Below, piece by piece: positions 8,801 through 17,297 of a stretch of DNA of 30,912 nt (positions are counted from its first letter, which is position 1; the number at the start of each line of letters is the position of its first letter). The DNA is taken from contig CAZUSO010000034.1 of assembly GCA_964622775.1 (NCBI GenBank), forward strand, positions 1-30,912, read 5' to 3'. The stretch comes from CAZUSO01 sp964622775 (GTDB taxonomy: Bacteria > Bacteroidota > Bacteroidia > Chitinophagales > Chitinophagaceae). The translations under genes and the position numbers were made by a program. The notes beneath the pieces were generated by a model, which worked only from the letters and a program-made list of their open reading frames with translations, searched no databases and was not told where the DNA came from.

Positions 8801-9215
8801 TCCTGTTCGCCAGGAAGCGGCTTACGTAAATCCTCAGCAACAAGCTCAGTATCAACAGGCTCCGCAGCAGGCAGCACCATATACACCACAACAACAGGCA
8901 CCGGCTTACATAAATCCTCAACAACAAGCTCAGTATCAACAGGCTCCGCAGCAGGAAATATCAGGGATGCCGCAACAGGCTTATACCCCACAACCCAGCC
9001 CCGAACAACGTATGGAAAACACCTCTCCAAGGTCAAGCTTATATACAGAAGCAGAGTTTGCCCGTATTGTTGCAGAAGCGGAAGCAAGGCAGCAAAGAGC
9101 CGGAGACATAAGAAATATCAATGAATCTGCAGATACCAGAGGAAAAAGCGCCGGGAAAGCTATCAATATAAATCCAGCCAACCCTTCGGATACCAGTTCA
9201 ATAATTATTGGATAA
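5896..9215 (+). CDS. Receiver domain fused to a long P/Q/Y/A-rich tandem-repeat tail (interrupted by three assembly gaps)
   Basis: This is one gene of at least about 1006 codons. The apparent frame changes at 6873-6972 and 7693-7792 come from the arbitrary 100-N gaps; removing the Ns restores PMP-IAVP and QAP-QQAAP in frame. Residues 12-130 form a CheY-like receiver (TILIIDNREIS, GLVITEVIMPYAGG, PIIVLSE, FIKKPF) in which the phospho-acceptor is Glu64 while Lys113 and Ser91 are kept. A linker (about 130-240) leads to Pro/Val repeats of 22 residues (VAPVVNPVQP, about 240-330). Then come at least 16 units of about 33 residues built on QEPAYVNPQQQAQYQQAPQQ, compositionally prion-like. The C-terminus is a short charged helix (LYTEAEFARIVAEAEARQQR). 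There is no signal peptide, so it is cytoplasmic. It heads the glycosyltransferase operon and ends 36 bp before the HEAT gene. Its function is unknown; a scaffold or condensate-forming regulator is a guess. Confidence 0.85.
6612..6872 (+). repeat. 22-residue Pro/Val tandem repeats
   Basis: Alternating 66-bp units encode EPVAPVVNPVQPAMPIAVPV-like and PSVVSPAQPEIPKE-like segments. The copies nearest gap 1 are almost identical at DNA level, which is why assembly broke at 6873. Confidence 0.85.
6873..6972. other. Assembly gap 1 (100 N)
   Basis: The flanks end and restart within the same 66-bp repeat. Direct joining reads CCAATA GCAGTACCT, as at 6766-6780, so the real missing length should be a multiple of 3 and may be zero. 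Confidence 0.95.
7693..7792. other. Assembly gap 2 (100 N)
   Basis: Direct joining gives GCAAGCACC GCAGCAGGC, identical to an intact repeat copy near 7590. The real length should be a multiple of 3 and may be zero or a whole number of repeat units. Confidence 0.95.
8171..8270. other. Assembly gap 3 (100 N)
   Basis: Frame continuity needs a length of one more than a multiple of 3. About 49 bases would complete the interrupted unit by comparison with neighbouring copies. Confidence 0.9.
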
Positions 9216-9251
9216 CAAAAACGGATTCGTTGAAACAAAAACACTTAAATT

Positions 9252-10406
9252 ATGGGATCCTTTATTAGCAATCTGATTCAAAACTTCGGCGGCCTGGCAT
9301 TGGTGATACAATTATCATTAATAGTAATTGCCGCATGTATTGTCACCATCATTATCGGTTTTATCACCATATCTGTTTCCCGGTATAGAAGGAAGGTCAG
9401 GGAAAAAAGAGAAAATAAACTCATCCCGATCTTTGACGAGCTGATATATCAATACATTTCCTTTGGTAATCTTCCACCTTCCGAAATGGAATTCCAGACA
9501 AAGGAGGGCATTATCCAGGAGTTAGATAAAAAATATCTATACCGGAACAAGAATCTGCAATTATTCCTCGAGCGGCTTATTGGTTTCAAAAAAACATTTT
9601 CGGGGGATATGAGCGATGAAATTAATGAATTGTTTTATGAAGTTGAATTGCATAAATTTTGCCTGAGGAAACTCTCTAAAATGGCAAGGCATAAGAAAAT
9701 TAAAGGCCTTTCCGAGTTTATTGCGTTGGGTATTCCGCTTGCAGACGTACATATCATCCCGCTGACCCATTCCCGCTCGCGTTCTGTAAGAACTACAGCA
9801 AGACATGCTTATATTAAGCTCAGTAAAAACAATCCGTTTACTTTTTTCGACAGCAGTAAAGAAGAATTACTGGTGTGGGAACAAATCGAACTGTTTCAGA
9901 TTATTACCACTAACGAACAGCTTATAATTCCCAATTTCAGTTCGTGGATAGCGCATTCAAAAAACAAGAGTATTGTCAAATTTTGTCTCCGCCTTGTAGA
10001 GCACTATCACCAGACAGAAGCATTGCCATCGGTGCAGCGCCTGTTGGATTCGCCGGAAACCGATATCCGGTCGGCGGCGATTAACTGCTTAGGTATGATG
10101 AGAAATACAGATCATGAAGATAAGATGGTGCATATCTATTTTGAACAATCACTGGAAGGTCAGGAAGAAATACTGAATGCGATAAGCAGGATTGCCTCAG
10201 GCCGCTATGTGGATTTCTTAGTAAATGAATTTAAAAACGGAAGTGAATTTAATATCCGGAAAGCAGCTTCGAGAGCTTTGATCAGTAATCTGCGGTATGA
10301 TCAGGAAGAAAAGGAACGCGTTATTGCTGAGGTGACGGAATTTGCCAGTGATGAACAAAAAACGATGATTAACTATTATCAATATCCAATTTTGAAATTT
10401 GCCTAA
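9252..10406 (+). CDS. Membrane-anchored HEAT-repeat protein
   Basis: The protein is 384 aa. A strong single transmembrane helix (about residues 14-43, LALVIQLSLIVIAACIVTII) is followed by a basic stop-transfer segment (RYRRKVREKREN) and about 335 soluble residues that should lie in the cytoplasm. The soluble part is alpha-helical with HEAT-like repeats, clearest at about 265-350 (DIRSAAINCLGMM, NIRKAASRALISNLR). No catalytic motif is seen. It starts 36 bp after the receiver-repeat gene and ends 11 bp before the glycosyltransferase, so co-translation with the polymerase is likely. By position it could play the accessory or co-polymerase role that small membrane proteins such as PgaD play elsewhere, or dock the receiver-repeat protein to the membrane. 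Both roles are inference. Confidence 0.8.
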   Translation: MGSFISNLIQNFGGLALVIQLSLIVIAACIVTIIIGFITISVSRYRRKVREKRENKLIPIFDELIYQYISFGNLPPSEMEFQTKEGIIQELDKKYLYRNKNLQLFLERLIGFKKTFSGDMSDEINELFYEVELHKFCLRKLSKMARHKKIKGLSEFIALGIPLADVHIIPLTHSRSRSVRTTARHAYIKLSKNNPFTFFDSSKEELLVWEQIELFQIITTNEQLIIPNFSSWIAHSKNKSIVKFCLRLVEHYHQTEALPSVQRLLDSPETDIRSAAINCLGMMRNTDHEDKMVHIYFEQSLEGQEEILNAISRIASGRYVDFLVNEFKNGSEFNIRKAASRALISNLRYDQEEKERVIAEVTEFASDEQKTMINYYQYPILKFA

Positions 10407-10417
10407 ACCAATACAAA

Positions 10418-11902
10418 ATGAATAGTCCTTTTTATTACTTCACATGGTTTTATGAATACGCTGTATTCTTTTACGGGATCGTCTTATTCATATCTTATCT
10501 CCTGTTGGCATTAGCCTCTTCATTTGCTATCAGATCCTATTTTAAGAAAAAATCTTATACGGATAATGAGACCATTATATACTCGCCCTTAGCTCCCGGT
10601 ATATCGGTGATTGCGCCTGCATATAATGAAGAGCTGAGTATCATTTCGAATGTTCGGTCGCTGCTCACCCTGAATTATGTTTTTTATGAAGTAATTATTA
10701 TCAATGATGGTAGTACGGATAAAACCCTGGAGTTCCTTATCGAAGAATTTGAGCTGGTAAAGATTGACTACCCGTATATTGACAGAATTAACACCCAACC
10801 GGTAAAGCAGTTCTTTAAATCGGTCAACCCGGCATTCTCAAAACTTTTAGTAATTGATAAAGAGAATGGAAAAAGTAAAGCAGACGGCTCTAACGCAGGG
10901 ATTAATGCAGCGCAATATCCCTATTATGTTTGTACTGATGTGGATTGTATTTTGGATAAAGATACATTGGTGGAACTTATGAGACCGATTATTCAGGAAT
11001 CTAAAAAGAAAATCATTGCTGTGGGCGGACCCTTGCGGATGGCTAACTCCTGCGATTTTGAAGGAGGAGAGCTGATTAGAATGCGCCCTCCTAAAAGTCT
11101 TATCCCGCGTTTCCAGGAAATCGAATATATCCGCGCCTATCTGCTGAGTAAAATGGGCTGGACTTTAGTAAATGCAGTACCTAATGTTTCCGGAGGCCTG
11201 GGACTGTTCAATACGGAAATTGCCATCAAAGCGGGAGGATACGATTATAAGTCTTATGCGGAAGATCAGGATTTGATTATGCGTATGATTCAGTATTGCT
11301 GCCAGGAAAAAATTAAATACGGTATTGAATATATTCCAAAAACTTTATGCTGGACAGAAGGACCACCAACACTGAAAGCCTTCGTACGTCAGAGAACACG
11401 TTGGGCACAGGGTTTATTACAGCTTATGATTTCCCATAAAAAGATGTTCCTTAACCCCAGGTATAAGCGTGCCGGACTTATCGTTTTCCCATACAACTTC
11501 TTCTTTGAATTTATTGCGCCTGTTGTAGAAATTACGGGTATTGCGTATATGGTTATTTTGGTGTTGATGGATCGCATTAACTGGCCGTTTGCCATTATCG
11601 TACTTGTTTTTGCCTATATATATTCGGTATGTATGTCCATTATTGCTATTCTCTGGGATCAGGTGTCTTTTAAGAGCTATAAAACATGGAAAGAGGCAAT
11701 CGGCTTATGTTTTACCGCATTTTTTGAAATGTTTTTGTTTCATCCCATCGTACTATTCAGCGGTATCAGAGGATATATATATTACCTCGCAGGCCGAAGA
11801 GACAAATGGGGCGATATGCAGCGGAGAGGATTCGATACTCAAAAATCCAAGAAACCTGCCCTGAACCGTTCTTCTGCAGCTTATGAGCCTCAGTCTTTAT
11901 AA
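10418..11902 (+). CDS. Processive family-2 glycosyltransferase (polysaccharide synthase)
   Basis: The protein is 494 aa. An N-terminal membrane segment (about 8-40) precedes a GT-A domain with PAYNEE (about 66), INDGSTD, the metal-binding DVD (Asp174-Asp176), the catalytic EDQD (282-285) and QRTRW (325-329). The last is the QxxRW signature of processive synthases such as hyaluronan, cellulose and PNAG synthases. At least three further membrane segments follow (about 350-380, 388-412 and 425-455), the expected inner-membrane channel. No PilZ domain is present, so direct c-di-GMP control of BcsA type is not expected. The sugar donor cannot be deduced. Neighbours are a membrane HEAT protein 11 bp upstream and a TPR outer-membrane protein 50 bp downstream. 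Polymerisation coupled to export is the likely role. Confidence 0.9.
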   Translation: MNSPFYYFTWFYEYAVFFYGIVLFISYLLLALASSFAIRSYFKKKSYTDNETIIYSPLAPGISVIAPAYNEELSIISNVRSLLTLNYVFYEVIIINDGSTDKTLEFLIEEFELVKIDYPYIDRINTQPVKQFFKSVNPAFSKLLVIDKENGKSKADGSNAGINAAQYPYYVCTDVDCILDKDTLVELMRPIIQESKKKIIAVGGPLRMANSCDFEGGELIRMRPPKSLIPRFQEIEYIRAYLLSKMGWTLVNAVPNVSGGLGLFNTEIAIKAGGYDYKSYAEDQDLIMRMIQYCCQEKIKYGIEYIPKTLCWTEGPPTLKAFVRQRTRWAQGLLQLMISHKKMFLNPRYKRAGLIVFPYNFFFEFIAPVVEITGIAYMVILVLMDRINWPFAIIVLVFAYIYSVCMSIIAILWDQVSFKSYKTWKEAIGLCFTAFFEMFLFHPIVLFSGIRGYIYYLAGRRDKWGDMQRRGFDTQKSKKPALNRSSAAYEPQSL

Positions 11903-11952
11903 AATAAAAACAAACAGCTTAATTTAAATAATACAGCTTAAATATTATAGTC

Positions 11953-14900
11953 ATGAAATTGAAAACAGGTTTGATCATTATATGCGCGATGATTTTCTCT
12001 TCGCTAACGTATGGTCAGTTGCTAAACGTATCCTTAGGGAAAAAGGATATGGATGAGGTATATGATCAGGCTCGCAAGCTGGCAGATGCTAAAAAATATA
12101 ATGAAGCGCTGCCTTATGCTAAACAAGCTGCCGATGAATATCCTAAAAACCCGGACTACAACCTGTTGTTAGGAAAGATTTATATTCTTATCAATAAACC
12201 GGAACTTGCAAGACCTTACATTGTCCGTACATTAAGCGCTAACTCTAATTATAAGGATGCCTATCTGCTGGCCATCAATATGGAAGTAGCTTCGGGTAAT
12301 ACTAACCAGGCCATTGCTTATTCCAACCGCGCCTTAATTAAATATCCGAATGATTTGGATTTTAGTATTAAGAAACTGGCTGTTTATGATAATGCTCAGA
12401 ATTTTCCGGCCGGAGATGCCGTAGCATTGAATATCCTTCAAAACTACCCCAATAACGAAAAAGCCAGAAATGCATGGACAGGTCACTATGAAGCGGCGGG
12501 TAATTATTATCAAAGTAAAGGCATGTACGATCAGGCACAACGTTCATTTGCAGAAGCATTGAAGATTGCTCCGAATAATAAAGATGTTTCGGAACAATTT
12601 ACCACGATCTCCATGAGAACGCTTACACCTCAGGAGGCGCTTCAGCAAGTGAATAACGCGCTGGTAACGCAGCCCAAAAGCTACGATCTTCTGATGAAAA
12701 AATTAGGACTCCTGCAGGATATGCACGAATATTCCGATGCCGAAAATGTATTGAAACAATTAAGCGCATCTTACCCTGGTGATGCAAAAGTCCGTAGCCT
12801 GAATGTTGCCCTGAAAGTGGAAGCTTCCAACTATTATGAGCATACAGACCCTTATGTGCTGTATCAGTCGGTATTAGCTGCCAGCCCCGGCAATCAGGAA
12901 GCACTTGATAAGCTGATAGGCATTAGTATGGACAGAGGGGTTTACCGAAATGCGCTGGACTGGATTAATAAAGGCCTGAGCAGCAGGCCGGATGACGTTG
13001 CTTTACTCAGCAAGAAAGCAGATGTTTTGGAAATATTGGGTAATAAATTGGGTGCCTCTGAAATCGTTTTTAACCTGTGGCTACAGAATACCGGCTCTGA
13101 ACCACTAAAAGAAAGAGCATCGGAACTTAAAGTGGCAGCCGGAAAATATTACATGAGTGAAAAGCAATATGACAAGGCATTGAATGAATTTGAAGACGCC
13201 TTGAATATTGACCCCTCTAATGTTGACGCCGTTACGAACATTGCCGGTATTTATATTGAGCAGAAAGACTACGAAGGAGCATTAAGCGCCATTGACGTAG
13301 CATTACAATACAGAGAAGATGATGAGGCTTTGCTTTTAAAAAAAGCTTCCGTATTAGCCGATGCCGGCCGCTATAATGAAGCGTTTCCTGTAATCGGAAA
13401 GCTGATAGAATTGTACCCAGATAATAAAAAATACGGTGCAATCCTGACGGAACAGCAATTAAAAGCCGGTCGCCTGCTGATGAACGCAGAGGAAGCTCAG
13501 GAAGCGGTTATCCAGTTCAAAAATGTACTGGCCGTTAACCCGGATAATGTGGATGCCCTGAAGTACGTTATTAACCTTGAAAGCGGAATGGCTCGTTATG
13601 ACAGCGCTTTGTATTATATTAATACGGCACTGAATTACTATCCTGACGATAAAGACTTTTTATTGAAAAAAGCCTCTGTCCTGTCCAGCCAGCATAAGTA
13701 TAAAGAAGCTTATGCCATTGCCGACGGCTTAAGAAAAGATTACCCTTATAACAAGGCATTCCGGGATGCTTATCTGGATAATGTTATTGCTTCAGGATAT
13801 GCATATCAAAAAGAAGAAAAATGGAATGAAGCCTTGTCCGAGTTTCAAAAAGTATTGACATTAAGTCCTTATGATACGAACGCGTTGTATGCATCTGTCA
13901 ATTTAAACAATGCTATCAATCAGCCCGAAAAAGCCCTGGCTTTAATTGAAAAAGGGTTGAATTACTATGATAATAATAATTTCCTTTTAAAGCAGAAAGC
14001 CCTCACTTACGAAGCTTTATCTCAATATAAGGATGCCACTGTAGCAGCAGAACAACTGTATAAAAATACCCAAAACGAAAAAGATCTGGACTACCTTAAT
14101 TATCTGAGAGGAAAATTATTTTCTCAACAATTCGGTGTTTTTTATGAACAAACCACCTTTTCTACCGGAATTTCTACTTTCCGGATATTGTCCCTTGAAT
14201 ACAGAAGATTAGCCAAAAAATGGGACGCAGGTATCCGATTGAATTTTGGTACTAAGCAAACCGGCTTTGCCGTTCAGGCAGAAGGTGATTTATATTACAA
14301 ACATACTTCCGATATATACTCCCACCTGAATGTGGCAGTGGCTTCTAATAAATCCGTATTCCCGCAACTGAGAGGTACTTATTCCGTTACAAAGGGCTGG
14401 GCAGGAGATTTTGCAACAGAGATTGGTGTAAATGCTATGAAGCTGCAAACGGAGACAGACTCGATATCTACCGTATTAGGAGAAGATCAGCATTATACCA
14501 TTCGCCAGACTTCTACTATGGTTACCGGAATATTAGGCCTTTCAAAATCTTTCGGGGATTTCTGGGCGGAGGCTAAAGGGTATTTTATGTACGATTATCC
14601 TGAACTGTCACGCACCATCACATTTGATGGATTAACCACGACCGAGCCTTTTGCGGATGTGCGGAGATTTTTCCAGGCCTATAAGGGAACAATACGCTTT
14701 TATATGAATAACCGTCAGGAATATGTTTATGTTGTAGGCGGATTAGGTACATCCCCGGATGACAGAAGCCGTGTAATTCAAATTCCGGAACTCTCCGGTA
14801 CCTGGCTGAATCAGTATGTATCAGCAGGTTATCAGAAAACTTTTAACTATAAGACGGTATTAAACGGAAGTATTGGATGGAACAATTATAAGTCTAACGT

Positions 14901-14955
14901 GAATACATTTGTATCACAATACCATATTTCCTTATCTTTGATCCGGAAATTCTAA
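11953..14955 (+). CDS. TPR-rich periplasmic/outer-membrane beta-barrel exporter (PgaA/BcsC-like, YaiO-like barrel)
   Basis: The protein is exactly 1000 aa. A cleavable signal peptide (MKLKTGLIIICAMIFSSLTYG, then Q) is followed by about 700 residues of tetratricopeptide repeats. Clear units include YDKALNEFEDALNIDPSNVD, WNEALSEFQKVLTLSPYD and YNEALPYAKQAADEYPKNPD. From about residue 722 (FGVFYEQTTFSTG) to the end the sequence alternates polar and aromatic residues as beta-strands and finishes LSLIRKF with a terminal Phe, the insertion signal of outer-membrane barrels. The barrel resembles the YaiO family. TPR plus barrel in one chain is the plan of PgaA, BcsC and AlgK/AlgE, which guide polymer across the periplasm and outer membrane. 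Here it follows the synthase by 50 bp and precedes a lipoprotein by 34 bp. The export role is inferred from architecture. Confidence 0.88.
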   Translation: MKLKTGLIIICAMIFSSLTYGQLLNVSLGKKDMDEVYDQARKLADAKKYNEALPYAKQAADEYPKNPDYNLLLGKIYILINKPELARPYIVRTLSANSNYKDAYLLAINMEVASGNTNQAIAYSNRALIKYPNDLDFSIKKLAVYDNAQNFPAGDAVALNILQNYPNNEKARNAWTGHYEAAGNYYQSKGMYDQAQRSFAEALKIAPNNKDVSEQFTTISMRTLTPQEALQQVNNALVTQPKSYDLLMKKLGLLQDMHEYSDAENVLKQLSASYPGDAKVRSLNVALKVEASNYYEHTDPYVLYQSVLAASPGNQEALDKLIGISMDRGVYRNALDWINKGLSSRPDDVALLSKKADVLEILGNKLGASEIVFNLWLQNTGSEPLKERASELKVAAGKYYMSEKQYDKALNEFEDALNIDPSNVDAVTNIAGIYIEQKDYEGALSAIDVALQYREDDEALLLKKASVLADAGRYNEAFPVIGKLIELYPDNKKYGAILTEQQLKAGRLLMNAEEAQEAVIQFKNVLAVNPDNVDALKYVINLESGMARYDSALYYINTALNYYPDDKDFLLKKASVLSSQHKYKEAYAIADGLRKDYPYNKAFRDAYLDNVIASGYAYQKEEKWNEALSEFQKVLTLSPYDTNALYASVNLNNAINQPEKALALIEKGLNYYDNNNFLLKQKALTYEALSQYKDATVAAEQLYKNTQNEKDLDYLNYLRGKLFSQQFGVFYEQTTFSTGISTFRILSLEYRRLAKKWDAGIRLNFGTKQTGFAVQAEGDLYYKHTSDIYSHLNVAVASNKSVFPQLRGTYSVTKGWAGDFATEIGVNAMKLQTETDSISTVLGEDQHYTIRQTSTMVTGILGLSKSFGDFWAEAKGYFMYDYPELSRTITFDGLTTTEPFADVRRFFQAYKGTIRFYMNNRQEYVYVVGGLGTSPDDRSRVIQIPELSGTWLNQYVSAGYQKTFNYKTVLNGSIGWNNYKSNVNTFVSQYHISLSLIRKF

Positions 14956-14989
14956 ATTCATTACATCATTAATCATAACTGGTTTTCCC

Positions 14990-17269
14990 TTGAACACCAT
15001 ATTTCTGAAGAAAGCAAAGCAAGGTTTCATATCATTAAGCGTCATCACCTCGCTTTTAATTTCTGCAACCAGTTGCAGTTTCAGCGAGAAGATCGTTTTA
15101 ATAAACGAAGGAAAAACATCCGCGAGAATTGTGCTTCCTGAAGCCCCGACTGTTACTGAAAAGAAAGCAGCTACGGTTTTTCAGGACTATTTTAAAAAAA
15201 TTACAGGACAAGAACTGCACATCGTTTCCGAACACCAGTTCGATGGAAACAGTATTGGAATATTCATTGGGAATTGCAGCGCTACGCCTTCCGGGAAGGG
15301 CATGGATGAAAACGGGCTGGCAATCCTGACGGACAACAGAAACCTTTACATCTTCGGGCAATCTGGGAAAGGCACACTTTATAGCGTATATGCCTTTTTA
15401 GATAAATATTTAAATTGTAAAAAACCGGCCGGCGGAGAACCTGCCATTGTCCCTAAAACAAGTGAAGTAATTCTCCCTGCTCATTTAAAGGACATTCAAA
15501 ATCCTGCATTCATTTTCCGTCAATCCTTCTATCCGGAATCCAATGATGTAGAATATCTCGACTGGCATCACTTACAGCGCTTTGAAGATTTGTGGGGGCT
15601 TTGGGGACATTCCCTTTTTAAAATTGTCAGCCCGGACGATTATTTTGACATACACCCGGAATACTTTGCCTTAATAAATGGCGAACGACAAGCTACTCAA
15701 CTTTGCCTGAGCAATGAAGATGTATTTGATCTCACCGTTGCCTACCTGAATGCTGCCCGGTACAAAAACAGCGATGCCATCTATTGGTGCCTTGGACAAA
15801 TGGACAATATTGGCTATTGCAGATGTGACAATTGTAAAAAAGCCGATGAGGAAGAAGGCGGTCCGCAAGGATCACTTATCCGTTTTATAAACAGAGTAGC
15901 TAAGGAATTTCCTGATTTGAAATTTGTCACGCTTGCCTATGCCTATACATTCCGGCCACCTGCTCAGACAAAACCAGAAAAGAATGTATATATCATGCTC
16001 AGCAGCATTGACGCCGACCGAACCAGGGATTTGGCTAATGAGCCTACAGCAAAAGGATTTCGGGATAACCTGAAGAACTGGAATAAAATTACGGACCGGA
16101 TCTTTATCTGGGATTATACCACTCAGTTTACCAACTACCTGTGTCCTTTCCCGGATTATAACCATGTATTTTCTAATGCAGGGTTCTTTCTAAAGAATGG
16201 CGTTAAAGGCGTTTTCTTCCAGGGAAGCGGAGATGACGGTTCTGATATGGCATCGCTGAACAGCTATTTACAGGCCGCAGCTTTATGGAACCCTGCTCAA
16301 AATCAGGACTCCGTAAAAATGGAATTCTTAAAAGCTTATTATGGTACTGCCGCAAAGCCCATTGACGAATATCTTACGGCACTTAAAGAACAGATAGCTG
16401 CCACAAAAACGACACTGAATATTTATGGTAACCCGGTTAACAACCGTAAAGATTATTTATCTCCGACTGCAATTGACCAGTACTCGGAATTGCTTGACCG
16501 GGCAGAAGCATTGGCAGAGGATAATCCTGTAGCATACCGGCACGTAGAACAGGTGAGAATGGGTCTGGAATACGTAGTGTTACAACAGGCTTTGGCTTAT
16601 GGCACAGAAAAATACGGATACTTCGATCATGATGAAGATAAAGAAACCTACTCCGTAAGCCCCAGGTGGCGGCAACGGATAGACCGGTTTAGTGAAACGG
16701 CTCAAAAATTCCATATTAACTTATTAGGAGAAACCGGCCCGGACTTAAATACGTACTACCAAACCTGGCAACAGGTGTTCAAAGCCGGTTGGAAATATAA
16801 CCCTGCATCTGAAGCTAAACTAACTCTGGGTCATCCCTTTTCGGAAGATTATCCTGCCAACGGATTGCAGACATTGACTGACGGCATTAGCGGACAGTTG
16901 GAATTCAGCTATAACTGGCTGCTGTTTTACGGAAATGATTTTTCGCTGACATTAGCATTCAATGCAGAAAAATCAGTTCAAAAATTTTCTATGACCTGGC
17001 TGCTGGATCCGCAGCATTATATTTTCCTCCCGGGAGATATTCAAATATTGGCCTCAGACGATAATATCAACTTCAAAAAAATCGCTGAGAAAAAACTTCC
17101 GTCCGGCGCTCCTGAAGAACCGGTAGAATTCGTAAATGTTGAAATTCCGATATCGCATAATGCAAAATATTACCGGGTTGTTGCAGTCTGCCCCAAAAAA
17201 TTACCGGAATACAGTGCGCACCCTACCAAAAAGCCGTCTATAGCTGTGGATGAGGTATGGATACAATAA
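14990..17269 (+). CDS. DUF4838-type glycosidase-like lipoprotein with discoidin-like C-terminus
   Basis: The protein is 759 aa. The start is TTG at 14990; no in-frame ATG lies upstream before the previous stop or near the N-terminus. From it reads a lipoprotein signal with lipobox-like SATSC, Cys at residue 29. Residues about 40-150 resemble the alpha-glucuronidase-type N-terminal domain (IFIGNC and LYSVYAFLDKYLNCK). About 170-480 match the DUF4838 pattern: FRQSFYPESND, WGLWGHSLFKI, IYWCLGQMDNIGYCRCDNCK with paired cysteines, and VTLAYAYTFRPP. The last 150 residues look like an F5/8-type C (discoidin) carbohydrate-binding domain ending VDEVWIQ. Catalysis is not proven for DUF4838. In this operon it could trim or modify the exported polymer, analogous in position to PgaB or PelA although unrelated in sequence. 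Confidence 0.82.
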   Translation: MNTIFLKKAKQGFISLSVITSLLISATSCSFSEKIVLINEGKTSARIVLPEAPTVTEKKAATVFQDYFKKITGQELHIVSEHQFDGNSIGIFIGNCSATPSGKGMDENGLAILTDNRNLYIFGQSGKGTLYSVYAFLDKYLNCKKPAGGEPAIVPKTSEVILPAHLKDIQNPAFIFRQSFYPESNDVEYLDWHHLQRFEDLWGLWGHSLFKIVSPDDYFDIHPEYFALINGERQATQLCLSNEDVFDLTVAYLNAARYKNSDAIYWCLGQMDNIGYCRCDNCKKADEEEGGPQGSLIRFINRVAKEFPDLKFVTLAYAYTFRPPAQTKPEKNVYIMLSSIDADRTRDLANEPTAKGFRDNLKNWNKITDRIFIWDYTTQFTNYLCPFPDYNHVFSNAGFFLKNGVKGVFFQGSGDDGSDMASLNSYLQAAALWNPAQNQDSVKMEFLKAYYGTAAKPIDEYLTALKEQIAATKTTLNIYGNPVNNRKDYLSPTAIDQYSELLDRAEALAEDNPVAYRHVEQVRMGLEYVVLQQALAYGTEKYGYFDHDEDKETYSVSPRWRQRIDRFSETAQKFHINLLGETGPDLNTYYQTWQQVFKAGWKYNPASEAKLTLGHPFSEDYPANGLQTLTDGISGQLEFSYNWLLFYGNDFSLTLAFNAEKSVQKFSMTWLLDPQHYIFLPGDIQILASDDNINFKKIAEKKLPSGAPEEPVEFVNVEIPISHNAKYYRVVAVCPKKLPEYSAHPTKKPSIAVDEVWIQ

Positions 17270-17297
17270 CAGATCAGAAAAAGCTGATCTGTTATTG
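17264..17297 (+). terminator. Hairpin at the end of the polysaccharide operon
   Basis: CAATAACAGATCAG (17264-17277) and CTGATCTGTTATTG (17284-17297) form a perfect 14-bp stem with a 6-nt loop. The stem includes the TAA stop codon of the lipoprotein gene. There is no T-run after it (CGTTAACC follows), so it may be a terminator or an mRNA-stabilising 3' hairpin. Confidence 0.6.

Larger units (their letters stand above)
7190..8960 (+). repeat. About 99-bp coding tandem repeats (Q/P/Y/A-rich)
   Basis: Sixteen visible copies carry the core TACGTAAATCCTCAGCAACA, encoding YVNPQQQ. They lie at about 7203, 7384, 7550, 7651, 7846, 7936, 8035, 8119, 8271, 8370, 8469, 8568, 8628, 8727, 8823 and 8904. 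Units vary from 60 to 99 bp by deletion of whole codon blocks. The true copy number is unknown because of gaps at 7693-7792 and 8171-8270. Confidence 0.9.

Noticed and set aside
7190..8960. CRISPR array
   Set aside because: The repeats are in-frame coding units without unique spacers, and no cas genes are nearby.
7130..9087. Long minus-strand frames of 185-468 codons over the repeat region
   Set aside because: They are shadows of a low-complexity repeat lacking stops on the other strand; they read as Leu/Val-rich periodic peptides and run through N gaps.
6791..9124. Plus-strand frame of 777 codons starting inside the repeat gene
   Set aside because: It is a composite caused by the N gaps: correct only in 6973-7692, out of frame before (6791-6872) and after 7793 (Ser/Thr-rich nonsense).
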